Source: Caldilineaceae bacterium (GTDB taxonomy: Bacteria > Chloroflexota > Anaerolineae > Caldilineales > Caldilineaceae). Taken from it: a DNA stretch of 64,000 nucleotides. Positions 27,305 through 36,093 of this stretch are shown piece after piece. Location of the stretch: the NCBI GenBank assembly GCA_022824025.1, contig JAJEBF010000003.1, positions 62,001-126,000 of the forward strand. The letters are read 5' to 3'. The position numbers and the translations under genes were made by a program. The stretch's first letter is position 1. Each line of letters begins with the position of its first letter. The notes beneath the pieces are model-generated. The model did no database searches and had not been told where the DNA came from. It worked only from the letters and a program-made list of their open reading frames with translations.

Positions 27305-27613
27305 ATGGCCAAGAAACGACGGCGGCACTCGGCGGAGTTCAAGTTTCGGGTTGCGCTGGAAGCGCTTGAAGGCAGCAAGACGATGAGCCAGATGTCCAGT
27401 GAACATGCGCTTCATTCCAACGTGATACGGTCCTGGAAGCAGAAGTTGCTGGAAGGCGGGCCGAGCGTTTTCGCCAGAAATGGTGAACGCAAGCAACGTG
27501 AGCAGGAGGTCCCGGAAGCAGAACTTTATGAACAGATCGGGCGGCTCAAGATGGAACTGGAGTGGCTGAAAGAAAGTTGCCCGCTTCGGTTCGTGAGAAA
27601 CGGCGTATGGTAG
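27305..27613 (+). CDS. IS3-family transposase OrfA
   Basis: 102 residues with the helix-turn-helix start AKKRRRHSAEFKFRVALEAL, the recognition region VIRSWKQKLLEG and a leucine-rich coil LYEQIGRLKMELEWLKE that normally multimerises with OrfAB. It overlaps the orfB frame by 52 nt, as expected for the -1 frameshift arrangement, but no clear A6G slippery site is visible in the overlap. The frame itself looks intact. Confidence 0.85.
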   Translation: MAKKRRRHSAEFKFRVALEALEGSKTMSQMSSEHALHSNVIRSWKQKLLEGGPSVFARNGERKQREQEVPEAELYEQIGRLKMELEWLKESCPLRFVRNGVW

Positions 27614-28353
27614 ATGGCCAACATGCGACTTTGAGCATACGAAGGCAGTGCGAACTGTTGGGGCTGAATCGGGCCTCCTTCTACTATCAGGCGACTTCTG
27701 AGTCAGCACTGAGTCAACGCCTGATACGCTTGATAGACGAGCAGTTTCAGTGCACGCCCTTCTATGGCTGGCCCAAGATGACCGCGCATCTGCGTTGACT
27801 CGGCTACGCCGTCAATGGCAAACGGGTCAGACGGTTGATGCGGCTGATGGACATTCAAGCGATCTACCCCAGGGGAAGCAGTAGTGCGCCAGGCAAAGGA
27901 CACACGCGCTATCCCTATCTCTTGCGCAACCTGCCGATTACGCATGTCAACCAAGTCTGGAGCCCAGACATCACCTATGTGCTCGCCTGGCGGCTCTCCA
28001 ATACCTTGGACGGCATCGTCTGTCTCGAGGCTCTGCGTCAGGCGCTCAGCAAGGGTCGTCCCAAGATTTTCAACACCGACCAGGGCGCACAGTTCACGGC
28101 CGATGCCTTCACCGCCTGCCTGGTCGGAGCCGGGATTCAATTCAGCAGGGATGGGCGCGGCCGCGCCATCGACAACGTCTTCAGCGAACGACTGTGGCGC
28201 AGCGTCCAATATGAGGAAATCTATCTTCAACAGTATGAAACAGCGCGCCGGCTGCGGGACGGCTTAAACGAATACTTCGATTTCTACAACTATGAACGAC
28301 CGCACCAAAGTCTCAGCTATCGCACGCCGGCGGAAGAGCGCTTCGTGCTCTGA
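27562..28353 (+). pseudogene. IS3-family transposase OrfB, broken
   Basis: The DDE transposase frame starts at GTG 27562 (LSIRRQCELLGLNRASFYYQ is typical) and meets TGA at 27796-27798 within MTAHLR-stop-LGYAVNGKRVRRLM, where relatives have Arg (CGA). The same frame continues to 28353. About 20 residues normally found between DITY and VLAWRLSN are missing, an in-frame deletion. The catalytic residues remain: Asp in SPDITY, Asp in NTDQGAQF and Glu in SERLWRS. The nonsense codon and the deletion together make the transposase inactive. Confidence 0.85.
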
Positions 28354-28376
28354 TTTCAACCGGTCCTACTCACCGA

Positions 28377-28616
28377 ATGCACCCTATTTTTCCCGTTCCG
28401 TGGTCTAACCATTGGGGCCAACCTCACCAGCATCCACCGGGAACCTTCCTGCGCGAAGGGGACGTCGCCGTCGATATGATGGATGTCTGGGGCGACATTA
28501 TCGAGGAAGTCAAAATGCCCTATGACGGCTACTGTTGGTCCTTCACCGGCGGCATAGGGTACACGCAGGTTGTGCCCGAAGGAACGCAGATCGCATTCAC
28601 CTTCCGCGAACGCTGA
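28377..28616 (+). pseudogene. C-terminal fragment, possibly of a succinylglutamate desuccinylase/aspartoacylase-like protein
   Basis: A 79-codon frame starting at the right end of the IS element. It reads like the end of a larger enzyme: HPPGTFLREGDVAVDMMD, then DIIEEVKMPYDGYCWSF and VVPEGTQIAFTF resemble the C-terminal beta-domain of zinc-dependent deacylases (AstE/AspA group), where a lipoyl-like hammerhead closes the protein. No N-terminal part is found on the other side of the IS, so the gene probably lost it on or after insertion. The identity is uncertain. Confidence 0.4.
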
Positions 28617-28699
28617 CATTTACCATTGGGCCGTCGACCGGTTCGCATCATCCGGACAGGTTCCCGCATTCAGGCCCATACATCAAGGGACAGCAGATC

Positions 28700-29944
28700 T
28701 TGAGTTCCGACGTCAATGTGGGCGCGCTTTCGCAGGCGCCGGCCGCCAGGGCGGTAAAACTCGACAAATTCAGACTCGGCGTGCTCTCCTTCGGCCACCT
28801 CGTGGGCGATATGTACTACGCTACGCTTATCCCCCTGTGGCCCCTGCTCATCGACAGAATGGAGCTCACCCTGACCGACGTCGGCTTCTTTACCTCCCTC
28901 ACCAGTTTCATGCTGATGCCCGTGCAGCCCTTCATCGGCTGGCTGGTGGATCGCTTCCCCCGCGCCTGGTTCATGATCCTGGGCCTGATCGGGGCCGCCC
29001 TCGGCATGAGCTTCATTGGTCTCGCGCCCACCTACTCTCTGCTTATGGTCTGTGTTGTGTTTGGACGATTCAGCAACGCCATCTTTCACCCCCACGCGGC
29101 CATGATGGTCCGCGCAACCTCCGGCGGCCGGCACGGAACCGCCATGTCCATCTTCGCCTTTGCCGGCAACATCGGTATCGCGGTCGGGCCGCTCCTGAGC
29201 GTCGGGGTCGTTACCCTGTTCGGCCTGGAATCGACATACCTAATGATCCCCTTTGGGCTGCTTGCCGCCGCCGCCATCTACTACTACATTGGCGTCGACG
29301 TTCCCAAGGAAAGACCCGTTTCCGACTCTGGCCAGCCACAAAGCGGTAGCCTGGCATCCGCCGCGCAAACGTTCATCGGCCCCCTCATTCTGCTGGCAGT
29401 TCTGATGACGTTCCGCGCCGCAATTTGGGGCGGCTTCCGAACCTTCCTGCCCATCTTCCTCGTCGACAACCGGGCCGTTACCCTTCTCATCGGCGGCCTC
29501 GGCCTTTCCGCGCTCTCCCTGTTTGGCGCACTGGGCGGTCTGGTCGGCGGCCATCTCGCCGACCGCCATTCCGCCTCCTGGGTGATCGCCCTCTCTCTGC
29601 TCATCACATCCGTCGCGATCTTCGCCTTCGTCCGCACCGACGGAATCCTGAGCCTGCTCATGCTGATCCTCGCCGGCATGACCCTGTTCGCCAGCCAGCC
29701 TGTGGCCACCGTGCTGGCCCAGGAGCTCGCCCCGGACCGGATGGCAATGGCATCCGGCGTCATGATGGGAATGGTATGGGGCATCGGGGCCCTGCTCGTA
29801 ACGCCAATCGGTATGTTGGGCGACATCTATGGGCTGAATGTCAGCATGTATGCTTTGGCAGGCATGGCTGCCCTGACCGGCCTGGCTTCGTTTTTACTGC
29901 CGGAATTCAGGCAGCGCTTCAAGTTTCTGCAGTTCAATTTCTGA
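28700..29944 (+). CDS. MFS transporter, fosmidomycin-resistance (Fsr)-like
   Basis: A 414-residue permease with about 12 membrane segments. Family marks: LSFGHLVGDMYYATLIPLWP at the start, the loop GWLVDRFPRAWFMILG, FHPHAAMMVRATSGGRHGTA after helix 4, and a mirrored second half. This agrees with the Fsr/SphX-like efflux branch. The TTG at 28700 was chosen because AAGGGA lies 9 nt upstream and the N-terminus is then hydrophilic and short; a frame open from 28535 overlaps the fragment before it. It is likely the first intact gene of the operon behind the GntR regulator. Confidence 0.82.
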   Translation: MSSDVNVGALSQAPAARAVKLDKFRLGVLSFGHLVGDMYYATLIPLWPLLIDRMELTLTDVGFFTSLTSFMLMPVQPFIGWLVDRFPRAWFMILGLIGAALGMSFIGLAPTYSLLMVCVVFGRFSNAIFHPHAAMMVRATSGGRHGTAMSIFAFAGNIGIAVGPLLSVGVVTLFGLESTYLMIPFGLLAAAAIYYYIGVDVPKERPVSDSGQPQSGSLASAAQTFIGPLILLAVLMTFRAAIWGGFRTFLPIFLVDNRAVTLLIGGLGLSALSLFGALGGLVGGHLADRHSASWVIALSLLITSVAIFAFVRTDGILSLLMLILAGMTLFASQPVATVLAQELAPDRMAMASGVMMGMVWGIGALLVTPIGMLGDIYGLNVSMYALAGMAALTGLASFLLPEFRQRFKFLQFNF

Positions 29945-30055
29945 CCACTACCCGGAACTTTCTCGCGTGCTTCCACACATGGTCCAATTCAGTTGGCAAA
30001 GACACATCACCAATTGCGTCACGGTCGCAGACGCAAAGACGCAAGGAGCATAGCC

Positions 30056-30850
30056 ATGAGCATCCGAATCCTCTACATCAATCCGCTGGGGACAGACATG
30101 TACGACGAGTACACGTCCAACATTCTTCAGCCTGCTGCCTGCCCCGACACTGAGCTTGTCGTTCGCAGCCTGCAAAATGTGCCCAAGACCCCATACCTGG
30201 CCTCGCCGGCCTACTTCACGAACCAGCTCCTCCACGCCGTCATCGAAGGCGAGAAGGAGGGTTTCGATGGCATTTCGATCGGCTGTTGCGCCGATCCTGG
30301 CGTGCAGGAAGCCAAAAAACTCGTCAAGATTCCCGTCTCTGGTCCTTTCGAAGCGCTGGCCCACACTGCGCCTGCCCTGGGCCGGGTAACGATAATCGCC
30401 GGCAACAAGAATAGCGGCTCCTGGAACCATCTGGTTCACCAGTACAACATGGCCCCATGGCTGGCATCCGTGCGCGAAGCCCACTTCGATCATCCCGATC
30501 CCGAGATGTCCATGCAGCTGTTCGAACAGGATGAATCGGAACTGCGGCGCATCGTCGTCGCCGAAATGGACCGTGCCGCCCGTGAAGAAGGTGTCAACCA
30601 GGCCAGACTTGCCCTGGAGGAGGATGGCGCCGACGCCGTCTTTTTTGCCTGCACGCTCTGGGCAGGTCTGCTTGAACCCGTCGCGCGCGCCGTCCCGGTC
30701 ACGGTGCTGGACCCGATGATCACCGCGCTCAAGTATATCGAAATGGTCGCTGCCACCCGTCGCTACTACAGCGAGTACCAGCTTCAACTCTCGTTTACCA
30801 AGCACGCTCGTTTTCCTGTTGCCGCCGACGCAGTCCCATCGTTGAATTGA
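30056..30850 (+). CDS. Aspartate/glutamate (hydantoin) racemase family protein
   Basis: A 264-residue protein of the Asp/Glu racemase superfamily. The two catalytic cysteines are visible, Cys77 or Cys78 in ISIGCCADPG and Cys199 in FFACTLWAG. The start IRILYINPLGT is characteristic of the hydantoin/allantoin racemase branch. AAGGAG lies 7 nt before the ATG. It follows an MFS transporter and precedes an M20 metallopeptidase, suggesting inversion of an N-acyl or ureido amino acid before hydrolysis. Relatives include arylmalonate decarboxylase, which has a single key Cys. Confidence 0.85.
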   Translation: MSIRILYINPLGTDMYDEYTSNILQPAACPDTELVVRSLQNVPKTPYLASPAYFTNQLLHAVIEGEKEGFDGISIGCCADPGVQEAKKLVKIPVSGPFEALAHTAPALGRVTIIAGNKNSGSWNHLVHQYNMAPWLASVREAHFDHPDPEMSMQLFEQDESELRRIVVAEMDRAAREEGVNQARLALEEDGADAVFFACTLWAGLLEPVARAVPVTVLDPMITALKYIEMVAATRRYYSEYQLQLSFTKHARFPVAADAVPSLN

Positions 30851-31005
30851 CGACCGGCCTGGCGCCGTTCGTCGACTGCGCACGACCGCCGCGTTCGGAA
30901 CCAACCATCGCATAAGGAGCGCGGCGGACCGTTGCCTGAGCGCCATCCCGTGCAGTCGCCCGAACTGCCGCAAACTTTCCCTGCACGTCACCTTAGGAGA
31001 TTCCA

Positions 31006-32358
31006 ATGGATCGATTCGAGGCCAACGTCCAAGCCAATCAGGACCAGTTTCTGTCCGAGCTTCAAGAGTTTTGTCGAAAGCCGAGCATCATTGCGCAGGG
31101 AATAGGCATTGAAGAGACCGCCGACTGGGTCAAAGACCGGTTGCAGGGCGTTGGATTCGACTCCAGGATTATCCAGGTGGAAGGAGGAGCGCCTGTCGTC
31201 TACGGCGAAATGGGCAGCGGCGACAAGACGCTGATGATCTACAACCACTACGACGTGCAGCCAGCTGAGCCCCTCGAACTGTGGGACTCCGGCCCCTTCG
31301 ACGCCGAAATCAGGGACGGCCGCGTTTGGGCCCGCGGCGTATCCGATAACAAGGGGCCTTGGATGGCCCGCGTTCAGGCCATCCGGGCATTTCAAGAGGA
31401 GATCGGAGAGGTTCCGTTCCGAATCAAGTGGGTCGTCGAGGGAGAGGAGGAGGTCGGCAGTCCCAATCTGGGGCGATTCGTCGAGGAAAATCGCAGCCTC
31501 CTCGAGGGCGCCGATGCCTGCCTGTGGGAAGGCGGACGGAGGGACGGCGCCGGCAGACCGGTCTTCGCCCTGGGAATGAAGGGAATCGCCTATTTGGGAT
31601 TTTCCGTCAGCGGGGCAAGCAGCGATCTGCACTCCATGAACGCCCCCATCGTCGGCAACCCTGCTTGGCGCCTGATCTGGGCCCTCGCCAGCCTCAAGGA
31701 CGAGAACGAAAATATAACCGTCGACGGGCTGATGGACTACGTCGTCAAGCCCACCGAGGATGAGTGGGAATACCTCAGAGGCATTCCTTTTGATGAGGAG
31801 GAGTCCAAACAGGACTTCGGCATCAGTTCGTTCCTGAAAGGGGCCACCGGCGCGGACGTTGTCAAGCAACTCCTTTTCGATCCGACCTGCACGATCTGTG
31901 GCTTTCTGTCAGGTTATACGGGGCCCGGCCTGAAAACCGTCCTCCCTAACAAGGCCTCGGCCAAAGTGGATTTCCGGTTGGTCCCCGACCTGAACCCAGA
32001 GCTGGTTCTTGACCTGGTCAGGGAGCACCTGGACCGGCGAGGATTCACTGACGTCAACGTAGAACTCCTGGCGCAGCTGTGGCCCTACCGCTCCCAGGTC
32101 GACCACCCCTGGGTCAAGACGAGCATAGGCGTGGCCCGCGACATTTTCGGGGCGGAGCCCGTGGTCTACCCTTCCTCCGCAGGCGGCGGCCCCATGTACC
32201 AGCTGTGCGGAACCTTCGGCATTCCCGGCATCTCGGGCGGCGGCGCGGGCCACCCAAACTCCAACCTGCACGCGCCCAACGAGAACATCTTCGTCGAAGA
32301 TTATATGCGCTCTATCCTCTACACCGGCCATCTGTTCAAGGCCCTTGGGGATCTGTAA
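31006..32358 (+). CDS. M20 family metallopeptidase/dipeptidase
   Basis: A 450-residue di-zinc hydrolase. Metal ligands: His81 and Asp83 (NHYDVQ), Asp114 (GVSDNKGP), the catalytic Glu147 and ligand Glu148 in VEGEEEVGS, and the late His in a GHPNSNLHAPNE motif. The lid domain lies at about 190-330. Relatives are carnosinase-like dipeptidases and N-acyl amino acid hydrolases. AGGAG is 6 nt before the ATG. With the racemase and two MFS genes it may process imported or excreted N-substituted amino acids. Confidence 0.9.
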   Translation: MDRFEANVQANQDQFLSELQEFCRKPSIIAQGIGIEETADWVKDRLQGVGFDSRIIQVEGGAPVVYGEMGSGDKTLMIYNHYDVQPAEPLELWDSGPFDAEIRDGRVWARGVSDNKGPWMARVQAIRAFQEEIGEVPFRIKWVVEGEEEVGSPNLGRFVEENRSLLEGADACLWEGGRRDGAGRPVFALGMKGIAYLGFSVSGASSDLHSMNAPIVGNPAWRLIWALASLKDENENITVDGLMDYVVKPTEDEWEYLRGIPFDEEESKQDFGISSFLKGATGADVVKQLLFDPTCTICGFLSGYTGPGLKTVLPNKASAKVDFRLVPDLNPELVLDLVREHLDRRGFTDVNVELLAQLWPYRSQVDHPWVKTSIGVARDIFGAEPVVYPSSAGGGPMYQLCGTFGIPGISGGGAGHPNSNLHAPNENIFVEDYMRSILYTGHLFKALGDL

Positions 32359-32455
32359 GGCTGGCGCAAATGCTGGACTAACCGAAGGATTCCACCTCGC
32401 CTCTCTACGGTCATCAAGGCCCTGATGCAAAGTTCGAGCCGGGCAAGGGCGGTAC

Positions 32456-33877
32456 ATGAAAACGAACGTCCTGTCTGAAGAAACGGCGCGCAAGTGGGCT
32501 GTGCTGCTGGCCGTCATCGCCGGGCTTCTGGTCCACGCCCTGAACCATAGCATCATCCAGGCCGCGCTTCCGACTCTTTCCCAAGAGTTGCAGACCGACT
32601 TTGCCACAATCCAATGGGTGCTTCTCGGCTTCCAGATCACCTTAACCGTCGTGATCCTCAGCGTAGGCCGCCTGGCCGACATGTTCGGCAAGAGACGCAT
32701 CTACATCGCCGGGCTCATCTGCTTTGCGGTGGCTTCACTTCTCTGCGCGCTTGCTCCCAACGTTTATTTCCTAATCGGATTTCGCGTGCTCCAGTCCGCG
32801 GGGGCCGCCGTGATCACAGTGCTCTCAATGGCCATCGTTGCCGAGGTCTTTCCCGATGAGGAAAAGGGCCGCGTCCTCGGCATCTCTGCCGGCGCCAACT
32901 CTTTTGGCCACTTCGTGGGACCTACGTTGGGGGGCTATCTGATTGGCCAATTCGGCTGGCGAATCGGTTTCTTCATCCTCGTGCCCTGTGGTCTTGTTGC
33001 CGCCCTGCTGGCCGCCCGTTACATTCCCGCGCTGCTGCCGTCCGGCGCATCGCAACACTTTGATGTCTGGGGCGCGGCGCTGATCGGCGCGACCCTGTTC
33101 ACCTTCTCGCTCGGCCTTACCTACGGCCAGCATGCCGGATTCGCGCACACCATCGTACTGCTGCTCTTTGCTGCCAGCGCAGTCGGCATCGCGGCATTCC
33201 TCCTGCTGGAACGACGCATTCCCCACCCCGTGCTCGACTTTGACCTGTTCCGCAGCCGGCCCTTTACCCTCCACATTGCGCTCGCAGGGCTCGCGGCCAT
33301 CGCCACATCGGGCGTTACCTTCCTGATGCCCTTCTTCATGCAGCTTGCCCTCCGTCTGAACATCCTTCAGGTTGGCTTCGTGATGGCGATCGTATCGATC
33401 GAAATTGCGCTGATTGCGCCGGCTGCCGGCTATCTTGCCGACCGGCTCGGCGCCCACCGGGTCACCTTGTTAGGCCTGGCCGGCCTATTCGTAGGTTTCC
33501 TCGCCGCTAGCACCGCCAGCGTCAACGACGGTCAGCTTCTCTTCCTGCTCCGCATGCTGCCCATGGGCCTGGGCATCGGACTGTTCATGAGCCCCAACAG
33601 CACTGTAATATTGGCGACCGCGCCCCGCGCCCGCCTGGGCGTCGCCTCAGGAATGGTTGGGTTGACGCGCATGCTGGGGCAGACGACCGGGATCGCTCTG
33701 CTGGGGGCCGTCTTCGCCGCCAATGTCTCCCGCTTCGCCGGCGCGGCTGTTGACGTGACCGTCGCCTCCCCTCTGGCGATCAGCCAGGCCTTCCGAACCC
33801 AGTTCCTGATCGTTGCCGTTGTTGTGGCGTTCGCGCTCCTCTGGTCACTCAGATCAAAGTCGGAGCAACCCGCCTGA
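32456..33877 (+). CDS. MFS transporter, DHA2 (EmrB/QacA) type with 14 helices
   Basis: A 473-residue permease. The start VIAGLLVHALNHSIIQAALP, the motif VGRLADMFGKRRIY after helix 2 and VLGISAGANSFGHFVGPTLGG (motif C like, after helix 4-5) mark a drug:H+ antiporter of the DHA2 group, with about 14 hydrophobic segments. It is convergent with the sulfatase gene, their stops being 3 nt apart (33877 and 33881). It exports an unknown small molecule. Confidence 0.9.
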   Translation: MKTNVLSEETARKWAVLLAVIAGLLVHALNHSIIQAALPTLSQELQTDFATIQWVLLGFQITLTVVILSVGRLADMFGKRRIYIAGLICFAVASLLCALAPNVYFLIGFRVLQSAGAAVITVLSMAIVAEVFPDEEKGRVLGISAGANSFGHFVGPTLGGYLIGQFGWRIGFFILVPCGLVAALLAARYIPALLPSGASQHFDVWGAALIGATLFTFSLGLTYGQHAGFAHTIVLLLFAASAVGIAAFLLLERRIPHPVLDFDLFRSRPFTLHIALAGLAAIATSGVTFLMPFFMQLALRLNILQVGFVMAIVSIEIALIAPAAGYLADRLGAHRVTLLGLAGLFVGFLAASTASVNDGQLLFLLRMLPMGLGIGLFMSPNSTVILATAPRARLGVASGMVGLTRMLGQTTGIALLGAVFAANVSRFAGAAVDVTVASPLAISQAFRTQFLIVAVVVAFALLWSLRSKSEQPA

Positions 33878-33880
33878 CCA

Positions 33881-35239
33881 CTACACTCGCCAGGCCTCCG
33901 TCATGTTGTGCTGGGGCAATTTGGGTCCCAGCAAACCACTCTTGTCCGGCTTCGAGTAGCGGAGAAAGTAGGATTCCAGCATCGCGGAGAGCTCCGAGAT
34001 CAGGGTCTCGTGGGCGGCGCTGCCCGTCAGATTGCGGCTCTCGCGCGGGTCATTTTCCAGGTCGAAAAACTCGTTCGGCCCGTCCGGGTATCGCGCAACC
34101 AGCTTGTACCTGCCAGCGCGGACCATCCGCGCCGTCCCATACTCGCCAAACTGAAGATCCCGCCATTTCACTTCACCCGCCCGCCGGCACAGAAGCGGCA
34201 ACATATCGCTGCCAGCGTAGTCACATTCCGGCGGTAGAGCCGCCCCGCCGGCCGCGACCAACGTACGAAAGACATCCAGGTGGTCCACCACCTCCTCGCG
34301 CCGTCCGCCCCCGGCAAGGACGCCCGGCCAGCGCAGCAGAAGCGGAACGCGGATCGACTCCTCCAGCATGTTCAGCGGGATGGTGCCGTTGCCCTTTCCC
34401 CAGATGCCATGATGGCCGCAATTCAGCCCGTGATCCGACGTATAGACGAAGAGCGTGTCGTTCAGTTTTCCGGCCCTTTCCACTGCCCCAACAACGCTTC
34501 CGACAATCTCGTCAACGTGGCTGACCGCCGCATAGTACTGCGCCTGCGCCTCCCGTTCAAGATGCCGTTCGACGCTCAGGGATTCGAGCGCCTGCTCGCC
34601 AAAAGCATACGACTCATCCACCGGGATATCGCAGAACGTTGCGTCGCGGTATCGGCGCACAAGCCGTTCCGGGTGGCCGCGCCAGGGCCCGTGCGTCGCG
34701 GTCAGCCCGACAAGCAGAAAAAAGGGCCGTTCGTCTTCTGTTTCCACAAACCGGACCGCGCGGTCAGCAAGTATGTCGTTGGTATACCCTTCAAGCGTCT
34801 CCATGCGGCCCTGGTTGCAGTAACCGCGCCTTCCTCGATGCAAGAGCGGGTAGGCGCTGCCCACGCTGAACCAGGAGTCGAACCCCTGCGCCGGTCTGTC
34901 CTCGTTGCCAACATGCCATTTCCCTGCCAGACCGGTCCTGTAGCCTGCCCCCTGCAAGAGCCGGGGCAGTGTCTGCGCCTCGGTCAGCCACGTTCCCCGG
35001 TCAAATGCCATCGCGATGTAGTCGTGGATGCCATGCTGCGACGGCGTCAACCCAGTCAGCAGAGAGGCACGCGCCGGCGAACAGACCGGCGCCGGGGTGA
35101 AGGCGTTCTCCATCACTATCCCAGTGGCTGCCAGGCGCTCCAGGTTCGGGGTTCCCACTTCCCGGTTGCCATAGGGTGAACTGGCCCACTGGCCGTGATC
35201 GTCAGTGAGAAAAAGGAGAATGTTCGGTTGGTTCGACAT
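33881..35239 (-). CDS. Sulfatase family protein
   Basis: A 452-residue type I sulfatase. Asp13 and Asp14 in LLFLTDDHG bind calcium; the sequence CSPARASLLTG (Cys53-x-Pro-x-Arg57) is the formylglycine site, to be modified by an FGE enzyme not seen here. Other active-site marks are GKWHVG and VYTSDHG. There is no signal peptide, so the protein appears cytosolic. The ATG at 35239 begins the family's usual SNQPNILLFLTDD; a TTG at 35263 would add eight residues. It probably desulfates a sugar or phenol. Confidence 0.92.
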   Translation of the reverse strand: MSNQPNILLFLTDDHGQWASSPYGNREVGTPNLERLAATGIVMENAFTPAPVCSPARASLLTGLTPSQHGIHDYIAMAFDRGTWLTEAQTLPRLLQGAGYRTGLAGKWHVGNEDRPAQGFDSWFSVGSAYPLLHRGRRGYCNQGRMETLEGYTNDILADRAVRFVETEDERPFFLLVGLTATHGPWRGHPERLVRRYRDATFCDIPVDESYAFGEQALESLSVERHLEREAQAQYYAAVSHVDEIVGSVVGAVERAGKLNDTLFVYTSDHGLNCGHHGIWGKGNGTIPLNMLEESIRVPLLLRWPGVLAGGGRREEVVDHLDVFRTLVAAGGAALPPECDYAGSDMLPLLCRRAGEVKWRDLQFGEYGTARMVRAGRYKLVARYPDGPNEFFDLENDPRESRNLTGSAAHETLISELSAMLESYFLRYSKPDKSGLLGPKLPQHNMTEAWRV

Positions 35240-35342
35240 CTTGTTGGCGTGACAAGTCTGCAATCCGAACGAAGCGATCGATTCGGATTCTGGAGATATC
35301 AGAGTGCGTGTATAATCTGTTCACCAATCCACAGGCAGGACC

Positions 35343-36050
35343 ATGGGCCGCCCGACCAGACCTGCGGCGCCGAACGCATACGTTGCAATGGCCAAGACCC
35401 GCAAAGCACGGCTCAATCAGACTGTAGGCAGCGCCCTGCGCTGCATTGCCATGACGGCAATCGCTTACACGTTCGCCGCCTGCCAGCCGGCTGCGCCGCC
35501 GCTAACACCGCTACCTCCTGCCGCCGGTCCGCCAGCTCCTGAGAGGCCGGATCTCGCGCCCGCCGCCGGCCTGATTCAACTGGTTGACCCGCTTGACGAA
35601 CCGGAATTCTACTGCGTGGACGTTCCAGGTTTCGGCAGTTCCCTCAATCTTCAGGGCGCGCTCACCGCCCACACCTGCAAGCCGGGCTCCGACGATGAAA
35701 TGTTCCAATTCGACTCGCCTTCGCCGGGACAAATTCAGATGCCGGCATACGACCTCTGCGTGGAAGCCAGCGGACCCGAACCGGGCGCCGAACTCATCCT
35801 GGCCGGCTGCTCCGCAACGCCCCTGCAGAAGTTCAGTTTCAACGAACGCGGCCAGATTGAACTGAAGAACGGATCAGACGCCGCCCTGTGTCTGACGGTA
35901 GCCGACGAGCCCGGCGAACCCACCGGCGGCCCCAGCCATCTGCGCAGAGACCTCACGCTGGAGACCTGCGATCTGGCCGATGAAGCGCGAACCGTCTGGA
36001 CTGCTGGCTCACCGACCGTAACGGCGAGCGAGCCAGCCACCTCAGAATAG
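35343..36050 (+). CDS. Lipoprotein with ricin-type beta-trefoil domain
   Basis: A 235-residue protein. An N-terminal basic stretch and hydrophobic run (ALRCIAMTAIAYTFAAC) ends in a lipobox-like TFAAC at Cys47, followed by a Pro-rich linker. The rest holds trefoil-type repeats: FYCVDVPG...LTAHTCKPGSDDEMFQFD, YDLCVEASG...LILAGCSATPLQKFSFN and AALCLTV...LTLETCD, with the Q-x-F/W pattern of ricin B lectins. It is probably membrane anchored and carbohydrate binding. A start at the in-frame ATG 35388 gives a more normal leader length. It stands alone between divergent genes. Confidence 0.75.
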   Translation: MGRPTRPAAPNAYVAMAKTRKARLNQTVGSALRCIAMTAIAYTFAACQPAAPPLTPLPPAAGPPAPERPDLAPAAGLIQLVDPLDEPEFYCVDVPGFGSSLNLQGALTAHTCKPGSDDEMFQFDSPSPGQIQMPAYDLCVEASGPEPGAELILAGCSATPLQKFSFNERGQIELKNGSDAALCLTVADEPGEPTGGPSHLRRDLTLETCDLADEARTVWTAGSPTVTASEPATSE

Positions 36051-36093
36051 AACGAAACAGGTATACAGGCGTTGCAGTTGCCCCGCCGTCCCG

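Larger units (their letters stand above)
27226..28372 (+). mobile_element. Decayed IS3-family insertion sequence
   Basis: The element begins TGAGCTTGGTCC and ends in a sequence whose complement starts TGAGTAGGACC, an imperfect terminal inverted repeat with the TG...CA ends of the IS3 family. It is flanked by a 3-bp direct repeat CCG (27223-27225 and 28373-28375), a normal target duplication size for IS3. It carries orfA and a broken orfB. It sits between a GntR regulator and a truncated gene. Confidence 0.75.

Noticed and set aside
27796..27798. In-frame TGA of the IS3 orfB as selenocysteine
   Set aside because: Relatives have Arg here, the protein also has an internal deletion, and no UxxC motif or GGUC hairpin follows.
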